A stretch of DNA of 64,000 nucleotides, taken from contig NZ_WPCC01000002.1 of NCBI RefSeq assembly GCF_009741925.1, positions 1 through 64,000 of the forward strand. Direction: 5' to 3'. The notes below the pieces were generated by a model. The model ran no database searches and had not been told where the DNA came from. It saw only the letters and a program-made list of their open reading frames with translations. The position numbers and the translations under genes were made by a program. The DNA comes from Natronomonas sp. CBA1123. Its GTDB lineage: Archaea > Halobacteriota > Halobacteria > Halobacteriales > Haloarculaceae. Shown here piece by piece: positions 42,067 to 50,280 of this stretch. Position 1 is the first letter of the stretch. Each line of letters begins with the position of its first letter.

Positions 42067-43223
42067 ACAACACCAATTTTACGATTACAGACGAACAGCG
42101 CGATTACTCTTCGCTCGGCCTCGAAGAAAACCCCTTCCCGTACAGTCCGGTTCCGGACGATAATCCGGAACTCTACTGTGGTCAGGAACACGCCACCAAG
42201 GCAATCAGCGATACGGTTTCGACGATGCTCTCGACCGGCAAATCGAAGCACCTCGTCGTCACCGCGAAGTACGGCAACGGTAAGTCACACACGTTGAAGT
42301 ACACCCGTTCGCTCGTCCGCGACCGGGAAGACGTCATCGTCGGCTACGTCGCCCAGCCCGGCGAGGGTTTCCGCGACATTTACCACGAGTTCCTTTACGA
42401 CCTCGGCTTTGATCGGGTACAAGAAATCGCCTACGAGTACCTGGCACAGGTTGCCCGTGAGACAACGGATCACAACCCAATTGGAGCCGATGCGATGGAG
42501 AGTCTCATCGACGACGGTAAAGTCCTGCTCTCGGAACTCGTTCCGACTGCGATTCAGCAACTGAACGACGTGACGAAGTTCGCCGACTTCGCGCGGGCCA
42601 TCGTCCATATGATCTACGAGGATACCAATCTTTACGCATGGCAGTGGCTCACGGCTGAGGGTATCCGCTACGAGCAGCGTAAAGAGATGGAGATTCACAG
42701 TGCACTCGACGACGACACCACGAGCGTTCGAGCGTTTACGGCTCTGAAGAATCTCCTACTCGAACTCAGCTACACCGGCGTGTTCGTCTTCGTCGATGAG
42801 TTCGAAGCAATCGCTCGGCTGAGCTCAAAGGATGAACAGGCTACCCTTAACAGTATTCGACACCTGATGGATCAGAACAGCCACGGCCTGTGCATGCTCT
42901 TCGGATGTGCGCCCGAGGTCTGGCAGGATGTGATGAGCGAGTACCACGCGTTCTCGGAGCGTATCGGTCAAGAAGTGGCATTACGACCGCTGACCGATAA
43001 CCATATTCAAGAGTTGGTCTCGTCCTATCTGACCCTCGCACGGATGAACGGGGCAGAGGGTATCGAGCCATTTGAGCCTGAGTGTATCAATTTGATTCAC
43101 CAGCGCTCGCAGGGAAACGTCCGCCAAGCCCTGGCACTATGTAGCCGAGTGCTTGACATGGCAGTAGATGAGGGTGAAGATGAGATTGGATCAGAGTTCG
43201 TCCAGAAAGTGCTATCTGAATAA
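42063..43223 (+). CDS. AAA/Orc-like ATPase
   Basis: A 386-residue ATPase. Walker A is KYGNGKSHTLKYTRSLV (about residues 76-92) and Walker B GVFVFVDEFEAIARL (about 239-253). Helical lid features follow (ISDTVSTML and LRPLTDNHIQELVSSYL, about 306). The GxGKSH P-loop and VDE(F/A)E motif resemble the ATPases of BREX- and Dpd-type defence clusters. It probably couples ATP hydrolysis to DNA recognition or complex assembly. The start overlaps the preceding gene by four bases. The 173 bases after the stop (43224-43396) hold nothing recognised. Confidence 0.82.
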   Translation: MNNTNFTITDEQRDYSSLGLEENPFPYSPVPDDNPELYCGQEHATKAISDTVSTMLSTGKSKHLVVTAKYGNGKSHTLKYTRSLVRDREDVIVGYVAQPGEGFRDIYHEFLYDLGFDRVQEIAYEYLAQVARETTDHNPIGADAMESLIDDGKVLLSELVPTAIQQLNDVTKFADFARAIVHMIYEDTNLYAWQWLTAEGIRYEQRKEMEIHSALDDDTTSVRAFTALKNLLLELSYTGVFVFVDEFEAIARLSSKDEQATLNSIRHLMDQNSHGLCMLFGCAPEVWQDVMSEYHAFSERIGQEVALRPLTDNHIQELVSSYLTLARMNGAEGIEPFEPECINLIHQRSQGNVRQALALCSRVLDMAVDEGEDEIGSEFVQKVLSE

Positions 43224-43396
43224 TTAACGAGTATAAATGTGACCTGAGTTCTACTGCCCATGGATGTCAATTACGTCCAGTCGGTCATGCACAAACCAAT
43301 ACGACTGGTCGAATTCCCTACAGAACCACAGTCAACTGGGTGCAACTCTTGCAGAAAATCGAGATGTTACTGAGCGGAATGGCTAGGGGAAGCCAT

Positions 43397-44050
43397 TCAT
43401 ACGGCTCCAAGATCGACGGCGAGACAGCCCTGCTCGGTGGGATAAGCGATTTTGCTCTTCCCTTCACGCTCCGAGCGAACGAAGTCCCGTTCTTCGAGCT
43501 CGGTTACGTGACGAGCGACCGTGCTCTTCGCGACGTTGAGGACGTTCGCAATAAGTTCCAGGGATGCCCCCTCATGTTCTTCGTTGACAATCACTTCAAG
43601 AGTCTCAACCACCGACTTACCCGGTGGATGGAGGAAATTCGGAATTTCTAATTCGGATACGGAACCGGAGATGTCGCTGAACTGGAGGACGCTGTCGATA
43701 CTGGACTGCCGGACGAACGTGACGAACGCTACCGGGAGATAGATATCGCGGGCGCCGCCACCGAGGATTAGGACGACATCATCCTCCGCCGCGTCGATTT
43801 GGGCGGCGGTCCGACGGATACTGTCGAAGAACCCATCCGGATCAAGAGTGACCGTCCGAATCTCGACGTTCGGTTGCAGTTCCGCGATCATCCGGCGGAC
43901 GTCATTCTTGGCTTCCTCGGCGCGAGGGTTGTCGTGGTCCGTTGGGTGAACCAGCACAATCTCGTCCTGTTCCTCAAGTCCGTATGTCAACACTGGACGC
44001 GTAACTCTGGTGCTATCGAATCCAAGTGTTGCAATGAATGTGGTCATCAC
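43397..44050 (-). CDS. csa3: Csa3-like CARF-HTH regulator
   Basis: The 217-residue protein starts TTFIATLGFDSTRVTRPVL and has VLILGGGARDIYLPVAFV (about residues 90-107), a CARF fold, followed by a C-terminal winged helix (ASLELIANVLNVAKSTVARHV, about 165-185) and a basic end. This is the layout of Csa3 regulators of archaeal CRISPR loci, which sense cyclic oligoadenylates. There is no CRISPR array or cas gene in the window, so here it may report nucleotide signals to the defence island. The promoter TATA is probably at 44118-44128 on the minus strand (CTTAAATATATTC). Confidence 0.85.
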   Translation of the reverse strand: MMTTFIATLGFDSTRVTRPVLTYGLEEQDEIVLVHPTDHDNPRAEEAKNDVRRMIAELQPNVEIRTVTLDPDGFFDSIRRTAAQIDAAEDDVVLILGGGARDIYLPVAFVTFVRQSSIDSVLQFSDISGSVSELEIPNFLHPPGKSVVETLEVIVNEEHEGASLELIANVLNVAKSTVARHVTELEERDFVRSEREGKSKIAYPTEQGCLAVDLGAV

Positions 44051-44405
44051 TCCTCACTGATGGACCGTCCCGACAAAACTGTGGTGTCCCATCTATACGA
44101 AATAGTATCGATGTATTGAATATATTTAAGATTCACACCGTCCGTTGACAAATCTGTCGAGGTCGTCTTCTCACAATCTGCTGGAGACGTCCGTTATAAC
44201 CTCCATACAAATGATAAATTCGGATTGTGGCTCATCAAATAATTACACAAACGTCCGGAAGTATTAATACCCTCGAGCCACGCGTTGTGGTATCCCTTTA
44301 CGGGGTCGCAAGCAGAGTTCGGAACCACATCACAATCGAGACCGAGGGGCAATGGGAGGTGGAACAAGGTCGCCACGCGAGAAGTGGCAACACTACGATA
44401 ACCGG
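44051..44405. promoter_or_regulatory. Divergent AT-rich promoter region
   Basis: The 355 bases between csa3 and the large operon are AT-rich at 44100-44280. A minus-strand TATA element (44118-44128) serves csa3. On the plus strand AGTATTAATACC (about 44260-44272) is a candidate TATA for the operon. If it is used, the transcript has a leader of about 110 bases, longer than the leaderless pattern elsewhere. A 77-codon frame (44227-44460) overlaps the operon start and is not supported. Confidence 0.4.
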
Positions 44406-45269
44406 ATGGAAACAGAGACCTGGTACGAGCGGTTCGACGCGGTGGAGTCGGTCGAGTTAGTCGACCTGATTCACACGGAGGCATCGACAGTCGTCGTCAA
44501 GGACGCACAATTAGAGAAGCGGGCAAAACAGGCGCGGGCGCAGCTCCGTTCACTGCCGTTGTTTGGGGCGCTCGGACTGGACACAGTTGTCCACACCGAG
44601 ATCTGGAACAACGAGTATAGCCCCATCGAATACAATCATCGCGCCGCGGGCGAGGTGACCGCCAACGAACTCGAGTTTCCGCTCCTGCATGTCGTTACCC
44701 AAGACGGAATCACCGAACACGGCGAGGAAGACCTCGTCCGAGGGCTGGTCGAGCAGTCACAGGCTGAGGACGGGACGTATATCCTCGTCACGGATACGAC
44801 GGCGCCGAAAACGCCAACCTATACAAAGAAGCCGGGTCGATCGATTGTCGACGACTTCCCACCAATCGCCGTCAGAGACTACGCATCGCTGACAAACACC
44901 TTCCTCGAGGACGTGCTAGAGGCGCGGTCGCGAATTCCTGTGGTTGACACCCGGAACGTGTTTTTCCACGCGGCCTCGGCACTCCACGCCGAAGCCGGCG
45001 CGCCGGCGGACAGCATCGAGGCGGTGTTCGACTACACCGAGGCCCCACCGGACAGTCCAGTATGGGACTCGGCCCGCTACTTCCTTGTCCACGACTTGGA
45101 AAACGTGCTGGAGGACTACTCCGAGCACATCCGGGAGGCGCTCCGCTCTTGGACAGAGAAGGGTGACACACAAAAAGTGGCCAACCACATCCTGGAAGTT
45201 CTTCAGGTCTGCGACTACGACGCATCGAAACTCGAAGACTACCGACAGCGGGACCCAGAATACAGATGA
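44406..45269 (+). CDS. Unknown protein, first gene of the 19-kb operon
   Basis: The 287-residue acidic protein starts METETWYERFDAVESVELVD. It has an alternating strand-helix pattern (for example FPLLHVVTQDGITEHGEED and GTYILVTDTTAPKTPTY, about residues 95-140) and a helical end. No family was recognised. I chose the ATG at 44406 over one at 44352. It overlaps the next gene by four bases. It opens the seven-gene unit that holds the helicases, so it is probably a core or regulatory subunit. Confidence 0.65.
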   Translation: METETWYERFDAVESVELVDLIHTEASTVVVKDAQLEKRAKQARAQLRSLPLFGALGLDTVVHTEIWNNEYSPIEYNHRAAGEVTANELEFPLLHVVTQDGITEHGEEDLVRGLVEQSQAEDGTYILVTDTTAPKTPTYTKKPGRSIVDDFPPIAVRDYASLTNTFLEDVLEARSRIPVVDTRNVFFHAASALHAEAGAPADSIEAVFDYTEAPPDSPVWDSARYFLVHDLENVLEDYSEHIREALRSWTEKGDTQKVANHILEVLQVCDYDASKLEDYRQRDPEYR

Positions 45270-46135
45270 TCGACAACTACGATTACAGCAGCAGCAAGCC
45301 AGAGACGGACCTCGTGAACTACAACACGGTACGAGTACCCGAACTGCGGCTAATCTACCGGACGCTCGACAGCGTGGGGGGACACGCTAATGTCTCGACG
45401 CTTAGAGACACGATGACCCCCGAAGACGATGACCATCTCGACGAGTGTCTCAGGTATCTCAGGGCAGTCGACCTGGTCGACCGAAATGAGGATCGCGTGG
45501 TCGAACTTGCTAACGAGGAGGTGTTCCCGAATCTCTCGTTCGAGCCGCGGCTACTTCTCCACCTGAACCAACAGGACCATCCCCAGGACCACGTCACCGA
45601 AGCCCAGCGCGTCGCGTTCGCGAAGGCGCCGAAGACGCTCCGACGGGATCAACTGGAAGTTGAACTTGAGGGCGAACTGGACTACATCGCCTGGAACGAG
45701 ACAAAACTCAACGCTTGGTACCGATTGCTGCAGGGGATTGGTGTCCTTTCGTTCATCGACTCACGGGAACTGGTGCTGTCGCCGCGACCGAGACTACTGT
45801 ACGAACTCTTCGAGACGTTCCGCGACACGGAGAACTCAACCGACTTCGGCGAGGCGGTCGCGTGGATCGAGAAGCACTTCATGTCGGTTCTGACGACCCG
45901 TCCGGGGACCCCGCGGCTCCACAAGGGTGTCACCGACACGCTGCAGACGCTACTCGACGAGGAGTACGTCAGTGTCCGTGGGATGTCGGATGCTACAAGC
46001 GAGGTGGTGCTTCCATTGACCCACTCCAGGAACGAAGAGCCCGCCGTGACGGAGTTCGAACTGCACGGCTGGCCGACGAACCCGCCGGCGAGCAAGCGTT
46101 ACCCGCTGGACCAGTTCACGGAGGCCCATACATGA
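45266..46135 (+). CDS. Unknown protein with winged-helix region (DpdG-like position)
   Basis: The 289-residue protein has a winged-helix-like section (NVSTLRDTMTPEDDDHLDEC then LRYLRAVDLVDRNEDR, about residues 42-78) and further helical segments. The size, and the place just before a large ATPase, coiled-coil protein, helicase and PLD gene, recall bacterial dpdG. The protein itself was not identified by motif. Start and stop overlap the neighbours by four bases each. Confidence 0.65.
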   Translation: MIDNYDYSSSKPETDLVNYNTVRVPELRLIYRTLDSVGGHANVSTLRDTMTPEDDDHLDECLRYLRAVDLVDRNEDRVVELANEEVFPNLSFEPRLLLHLNQQDHPQDHVTEAQRVAFAKAPKTLRRDQLEVELEGELDYIAWNETKLNAWYRLLQGIGVLSFIDSRELVLSPRPRLLYELFETFRDTENSTDFGEAVAWIEKHFMSVLTTRPGTPRLHKGVTDTLQTLLDEEYVSVRGMSDATSEVVLPLTHSRNEEPAVTEFELHGWPTNPPASKRYPLDQFTEAHT

Positions 46136-49100
46136 CAGACTATCCCATCGACTGGACGGACGACACCGTCCGCCGGTACCTGACGGCAGAGGCACACCAG
46201 AAGTCCAAAGAGGAGTTCGAAAAGACCCACATCGACATCGACAAACTCCGGGCCGAGTGGCTGTTTCCTCACCCAACGAACGACGAGTTCGTCACTCAGG
46301 AGGAGTTCCGCGACGCTATCCTCAAATCAGACATCGAAGACGACAATCGGATTTTCATCCTACGGGGGGAGACAGGTAGCGGTAAGAGTCAGCTCTGCCA
46401 GTGGCTGGAGTACCAGATTGGCCAGAACCCTGGAGAGGGTGACGACGACACCCATATCGCGCTGCATGTATCCCGAAGCGAGACTCGCATCAAGGACATC
46501 GTCGATATCCTGACTGAACCGATCGAAATGGAGATTGATGTGCGGGACGTAGGGGGGCTCGTCCCGGAGAAGGTGGCAAACGCGATGCTCGCAAACCTCG
46601 ACGCGTACGAACCAATGCTCGAAGCGGTCTCCGAGGAGGAGATCCAGTCGCTAATCGCTGACCGCTCGGGGACGGACCTCCGAGGCATCCTTGAGGAGAA
46701 CATCCAGGCGTACATTGACGCCGTCCAGAGTGACGAGGAAGAGGACATCCCGGACCTTCTGACGGAGGCTGACTACCGAGAACTTTCGATGAACGCCTTT
46801 AACCGCGGGAAGGGAGGAGATACGATTTTCCCGGCACTCCAGAGCTTCATCGACGAAGAGCTTTCGACCAAACTCGGTGTCGGCGACTTCCAGCAGCGCC
46901 TCCGGGATATCTCCGAAGAGTACGTCGAGCAGGGGCTCCGACCGGTACTGATTTGTGAGGATCTCACCACGTTTAGTGTGCTGAAAGAGCAACTGCTCGA
47001 CCATATCTTCCAACTCGATAGCGGCCAGTACGACGTTGTACTCGGGTGGACGACTGGCTGGGAGAAGGAAAACATCGACACCGCACTGGGCGCGAGTGAG
47101 GACGCACAGACGTACATGAAGGACCGGTCTGAGGGCTACCTCAGCACCACCGACGAGACCGGCCAAGCGTACTTCCTCACGGACGACGTGACCGTGGAAC
47201 TGACTCGAAAGTACCTCTCAGTCATCCGTGATGAGTCCGATGTGGACCCCGGGATGGAGATTCCCGAAGCGGACTTCGACGGGCTCTACCCGTTCAACGC
47301 GGAGTTCGTCAAACGTGCTTACCGGAACCTCGTCCAAGATGGTAACGAGCGCCGAACACCGCGCCTATTGTTGATGCGAATCGTCCGGGAGTGTCTCACC
47401 TCCACGGTCCCGCCGTTTGAGGCCATCTCCGGCAACCCGTACGTCAAGCAGTTCCCTACCCCGATTGATCTCAGGTACCCATCTGCGGTCCAGTCGATTG
47501 CCAAGTGGTACGGCATCCCGACCGCGCAGGGGGACCTCCGCGTGCCTAAGAGCGTGTTCCGCCTATTCGACGTGTCTATCCCCGACGGAACTCTCGATGT
47601 GACGGACACGGACGTCGTCTTCCAAGGAAGCGGAGACACGCCGAATCCAACACTAACACTTCGACAACTCGACGGCCATATCGAACCCGGTGCCGAACTC
47701 ACGGTGCAAGCGTTATTGAACGACCGGCCGGAACCGGATGTCGAGATCGGTGTAGATGGGGGGCATGTCGGCTATACCGACGACAACGGGAAGGTCACGT
47801 TCACGCTACCCAACGAGGAGCGCGAGGTGGAACTCCGGGCCGAAAAGAACGATCTCACCGACTCGCTCACGCTTGCGGTTGGGACCGACTCGCTCACGCT
47901 AGTCGCGACTCCGAACCGGCCCAAGGAGGGGGAGACTGTCCAGCTCACCGCTCGCTTCAATGGCGAACCAACTCCAGGCGTAGCTATTGAACGTGACGGC
48001 GACGTGGTCGGTGAGACCGATGAGGGAGGTTCCCTCGGAATTAGCGCAGACAACCCACCGTCGATGACCTTCACCGCGAGTCACGGAGACGTAGACGACG
48101 AACTCACCGTCGATATCACTGGCGCCCGGACCTTCCCCGTTGAGGTGGATTACTCACCAGAGGACGTCGAGCAGTACCGTTTTGAGTACCAGCAGTGGGT
48201 CGCGAACGGCGACAAGTATGATAGTTCGAAGATGCTGAAGAACGGAGCCGCGGCCCTACTCGACGAGTGGTACGACCCGACTCGACTCGCGAATCCGAAC
48301 GGTCCGTCGACGGGGATGGATGGAATTTACTACACCCGGGGAACCCAGACGCCGGTCTCCCTTCAGGGGGTCGACGAGCGCCAGGGGATTAGTATCGATC
48401 TGCCGTTCGGCGCTGAGCACGACTCCGTTTACGAACCACTTTTCTGGCACGGTGTCAGCCAGGATGGCGAGCTACCCCACGAGAACCGGTACGAACTCAG
48501 CTACGACCACCTCCGGAACTGGGGTGACGACGCCGTCGCCGGCTTCAAACAGACAATGCGTGAGGATATTGAGGCCTGTCTGCCAGATGGCTGGACCGTC
48601 GAAGAGTTCATCGTTCTGTCGCAGTACCTGCTGGCGAATGCTGGGCGTGGGGAACTCGACCTCACGCGAGATCTTGTGTTCGAGGATTTCCAGACTCCAG
48701 ACGCGTACGACCAACCGATTACCAAGCGGTTCAATCCAACAGATCCGTACGGCGAGGCTTATAAGCAACTCACAAAGAGCAGTAGCATCCCTCGAAGGCT
48801 GGCGGAGGGATTCTTCAAACTGAAGTCGAACTTCGTCGACGCTGACCGTTTGAACGAGGCTTACGGAGCCGTCTCGGACAACCTATCGACCTACATCGAG
48901 GAGGCGATGGTCATCGACGCCGGGGATCTTCCGGACGCGTACAAGGTCGGCACCACTCGAACGAGGGCGAGCGAGAAACTGGCTCCACTCCTCCGGCGCA
49001 TCCAGCAGTACGCCCAAGAACTCGCTGGTCTGGGCCCAAGCGATGTGGATCACATCACCGAGGCCGTCACCAAGATCGACGACTGGTACGACGATTCCCA

Positions 49101-49509
49101 CTCCGTCGTTGACCTCCGCGAACTCTACGACGGTTTACTCGACATCGTCGGGGACCTCGATGTCAACATCCTTGACCGCTGGGAGCAACAGCAGACGCTG
49201 CTTGAGGAGGACTCCGAACGACTCGACTTAAAACGATTCGGGAATGACATCGAGAAATTCCGCGATCTCGAGGCACAGGACGGGCCAGAACTCGTCGCAC
49301 TGATGCACGAGTTCGAACGGAGCAAGGAGGAAGCTGACGAGTGGAAACTCTATGCTGCTATCGGCGAGATGATTGAGGCTGCTGGTGATGTCGAGGTCCC
49401 GGAAACTGATCAAGAGCTTGAGAACGCTGTCAGAGACTCAGAAGAGTTCAGGAACCTCGTAGAGGCAGGAGACGCGGCGCAGGGGGCCATCGGGGGTGAC
49501 CACGTATGA
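46132..49509 (+). CDS. Large ATPase with embedded Ig-like domains (DpdH-like)
   Basis: The 1125-residue protein starts MTDYPIDWTDDTVRRYL. Walker A is RGETGSGKSQLCQWLEYQIG (about residues 78-97), and a Walker B-like strand VLICEDLTTF lies near residue 272. Two Ig/Big-like repeats follow at about 503-670 (LTVQALLNDRPEPDVEIGVD, then LTLVATPNRPKEGETVQLTA), which is unusual in a cytoplasmic ATPase. The C-terminal 400 residues are helical. The order (small gene, large ATPase, coiled-coil, helicases, PLD) matches bacterial dpdG-H-I-J-K by layout. A homologue of its N-terminus begins at 63691. I chose the ATG at 46132, which overlaps the previous stop. Confidence 0.8.
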   Translation: MTDYPIDWTDDTVRRYLTAEAHQKSKEEFEKTHIDIDKLRAEWLFPHPTNDEFVTQEEFRDAILKSDIEDDNRIFILRGETGSGKSQLCQWLEYQIGQNPGEGDDDTHIALHVSRSETRIKDIVDILTEPIEMEIDVRDVGGLVPEKVANAMLANLDAYEPMLEAVSEEEIQSLIADRSGTDLRGILEENIQAYIDAVQSDEEEDIPDLLTEADYRELSMNAFNRGKGGDTIFPALQSFIDEELSTKLGVGDFQQRLRDISEEYVEQGLRPVLICEDLTTFSVLKEQLLDHIFQLDSGQYDVVLGWTTGWEKENIDTALGASEDAQTYMKDRSEGYLSTTDETGQAYFLTDDVTVELTRKYLSVIRDESDVDPGMEIPEADFDGLYPFNAEFVKRAYRNLVQDGNERRTPRLLLMRIVRECLTSTVPPFEAISGNPYVKQFPTPIDLRYPSAVQSIAKWYGIPTAQGDLRVPKSVFRLFDVSIPDGTLDVTDTDVVFQGSGDTPNPTLTLRQLDGHIEPGAELTVQALLNDRPEPDVEIGVDGGHVGYTDDNGKVTFTLPNEEREVELRAEKNDLTDSLTLAVGTDSLTLVATPNRPKEGETVQLTARFNGEPTPGVAIERDGDVVGETDEGGSLGISADNPPSMTFTASHGDVDDELTVDITGARTFPVEVDYSPEDVEQYRFEYQQWVANGDKYDSSKMLKNGAAALLDEWYDPTRLANPNGPSTGMDGIYYTRGTQTPVSLQGVDERQGISIDLPFGAEHDSVYEPLFWHGVSQDGELPHENRYELSYDHLRNWGDDAVAGFKQTMREDIEACLPDGWTVEEFIVLSQYLLANAGRGELDLTRDLVFEDFQTPDAYDQPITKRFNPTDPYGEAYKQLTKSSSIPRRLAEGFFKLKSNFVDADRLNEAYGAVSDNLSTYIEEAMVIDAGDLPDAYKVGTTRTRASEKLAPLLRRIQQYAQELAGLGPSDVDHITEAVTKIDDWYDDSHSVVDLRELYDGLLDIVGDLDVNILDRWEQQQTLLEEDSERLDLKRFGNDIEKFRDLEAQDGPELVALMHEFERSKEEADEWKLYAAIGEMIEAAGDVEVPETDQELENAVRDSEEFRNLVEAGDAAQGAIGGDHV

Positions 49510-50279
49510 GCGATTCGACACTCGAAAAAACAATCCAGAATCTGGAAACGAAAGCTGACCGGTACCAAGAAGCTACCAACTTCGAGGCGAAACTCACAGA
49601 GTATACCAGTAACGCATCGTCAGCCAAGAGCTCCGTTTACGGGCTGCAAAACCGTCTAGAGGAGATGGAGCGGCTCTACGCCATCTACTCAGAAGTTTTC
49701 ACACCCCGTAACGGACCGGACGACCCAGAGGACATCAAAGGGCTCGTTGAGGACGCCCGGGATCGAGCACGGCGAGTCCTTGATCGGACACCGGATGACT
49801 ACTGGGAACTCATTGACAGCGGCGAAATCAATGACTACGAGGGGAAGGTTCAGGGGGCTAAGAGCGATGTCGACGAAGCGCGCCAGAACCTTCGTGACGC
49901 ACTAAATCGACGGCAGAAGTACTGGCAGGACCGCGTCGAGACTGGTCGGACGGTCCTAACCCTGATGTCCGATACCGGCGATGCAGAGAGCCTGTTGGCC
50001 GATATCAACCAATTCGTCTCCAGCCAGATCTGGGACGACTCCAACAGCATCACATCCCTCGATTCCGAGTGGCAGGGCATCCAGCGCAAGCTAGAGAGCG
50101 GGACCGTGGCGGACTGGGACGAGTTCCGGAAGCAGCACGACCTGAGTCCTGACACGATCGACATACTCAAACGGCTCGCGCAGGGGAACCGTGTGTCATT
50201 CGACCAACTCGACAGCGTCGTCGTCGACGACATGCTCAGCGTCGACGATCTGCGGAACGCGCTCGAGGTGACACTCTGA
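49506..50279 (+). CDS. Coiled-coil protein (DpdI-like position)
   Basis: The 257-residue protein is mostly helical, with heptad stretches at about residues 1-60 (LEKTIQNLETKADRYQEA) and 100-150 (EGKVQGAKSDVDEARQNLRD), and a C-terminal part with DSVVVDDMLSVDDLRNALEV. It has no catalytic motif. It is overlapped by the ATPase gene and lies one base before the first giant helicase, so it is probably a structural or bridging subunit of the complex. Confidence 0.7.
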   Translation: MSDSTLEKTIQNLETKADRYQEATNFEAKLTEYTSNASSAKSSVYGLQNRLEEMERLYAIYSEVFTPRNGPDDPEDIKGLVEDARDRARRVLDRTPDDYWELIDSGEINDYEGKVQGAKSDVDEARQNLRDALNRRQKYWQDRVETGRTVLTLMSDTGDAESLLADINQFVSSQIWDDSNSITSLDSEWQGIQRKLESGTVADWDEFRKQHDLSPDTIDILKRLAQGNRVSFDQLDSVVVDDMLSVDDLRNALEVTL

Positions 50280-50280
50280 G

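Noticed and set aside
43340-43651. 103-codon plus-strand frame
   Set aside because: It is antisense to the 3' half of the Csa3-like gene and has no independent support.
45715-46131. N-terminal extension of the large ATPase
   Set aside because: The extension runs through the coding region of the preceding gene in another frame. The ATG at 46132 overlaps that gene's stop as elsewhere in the operon.
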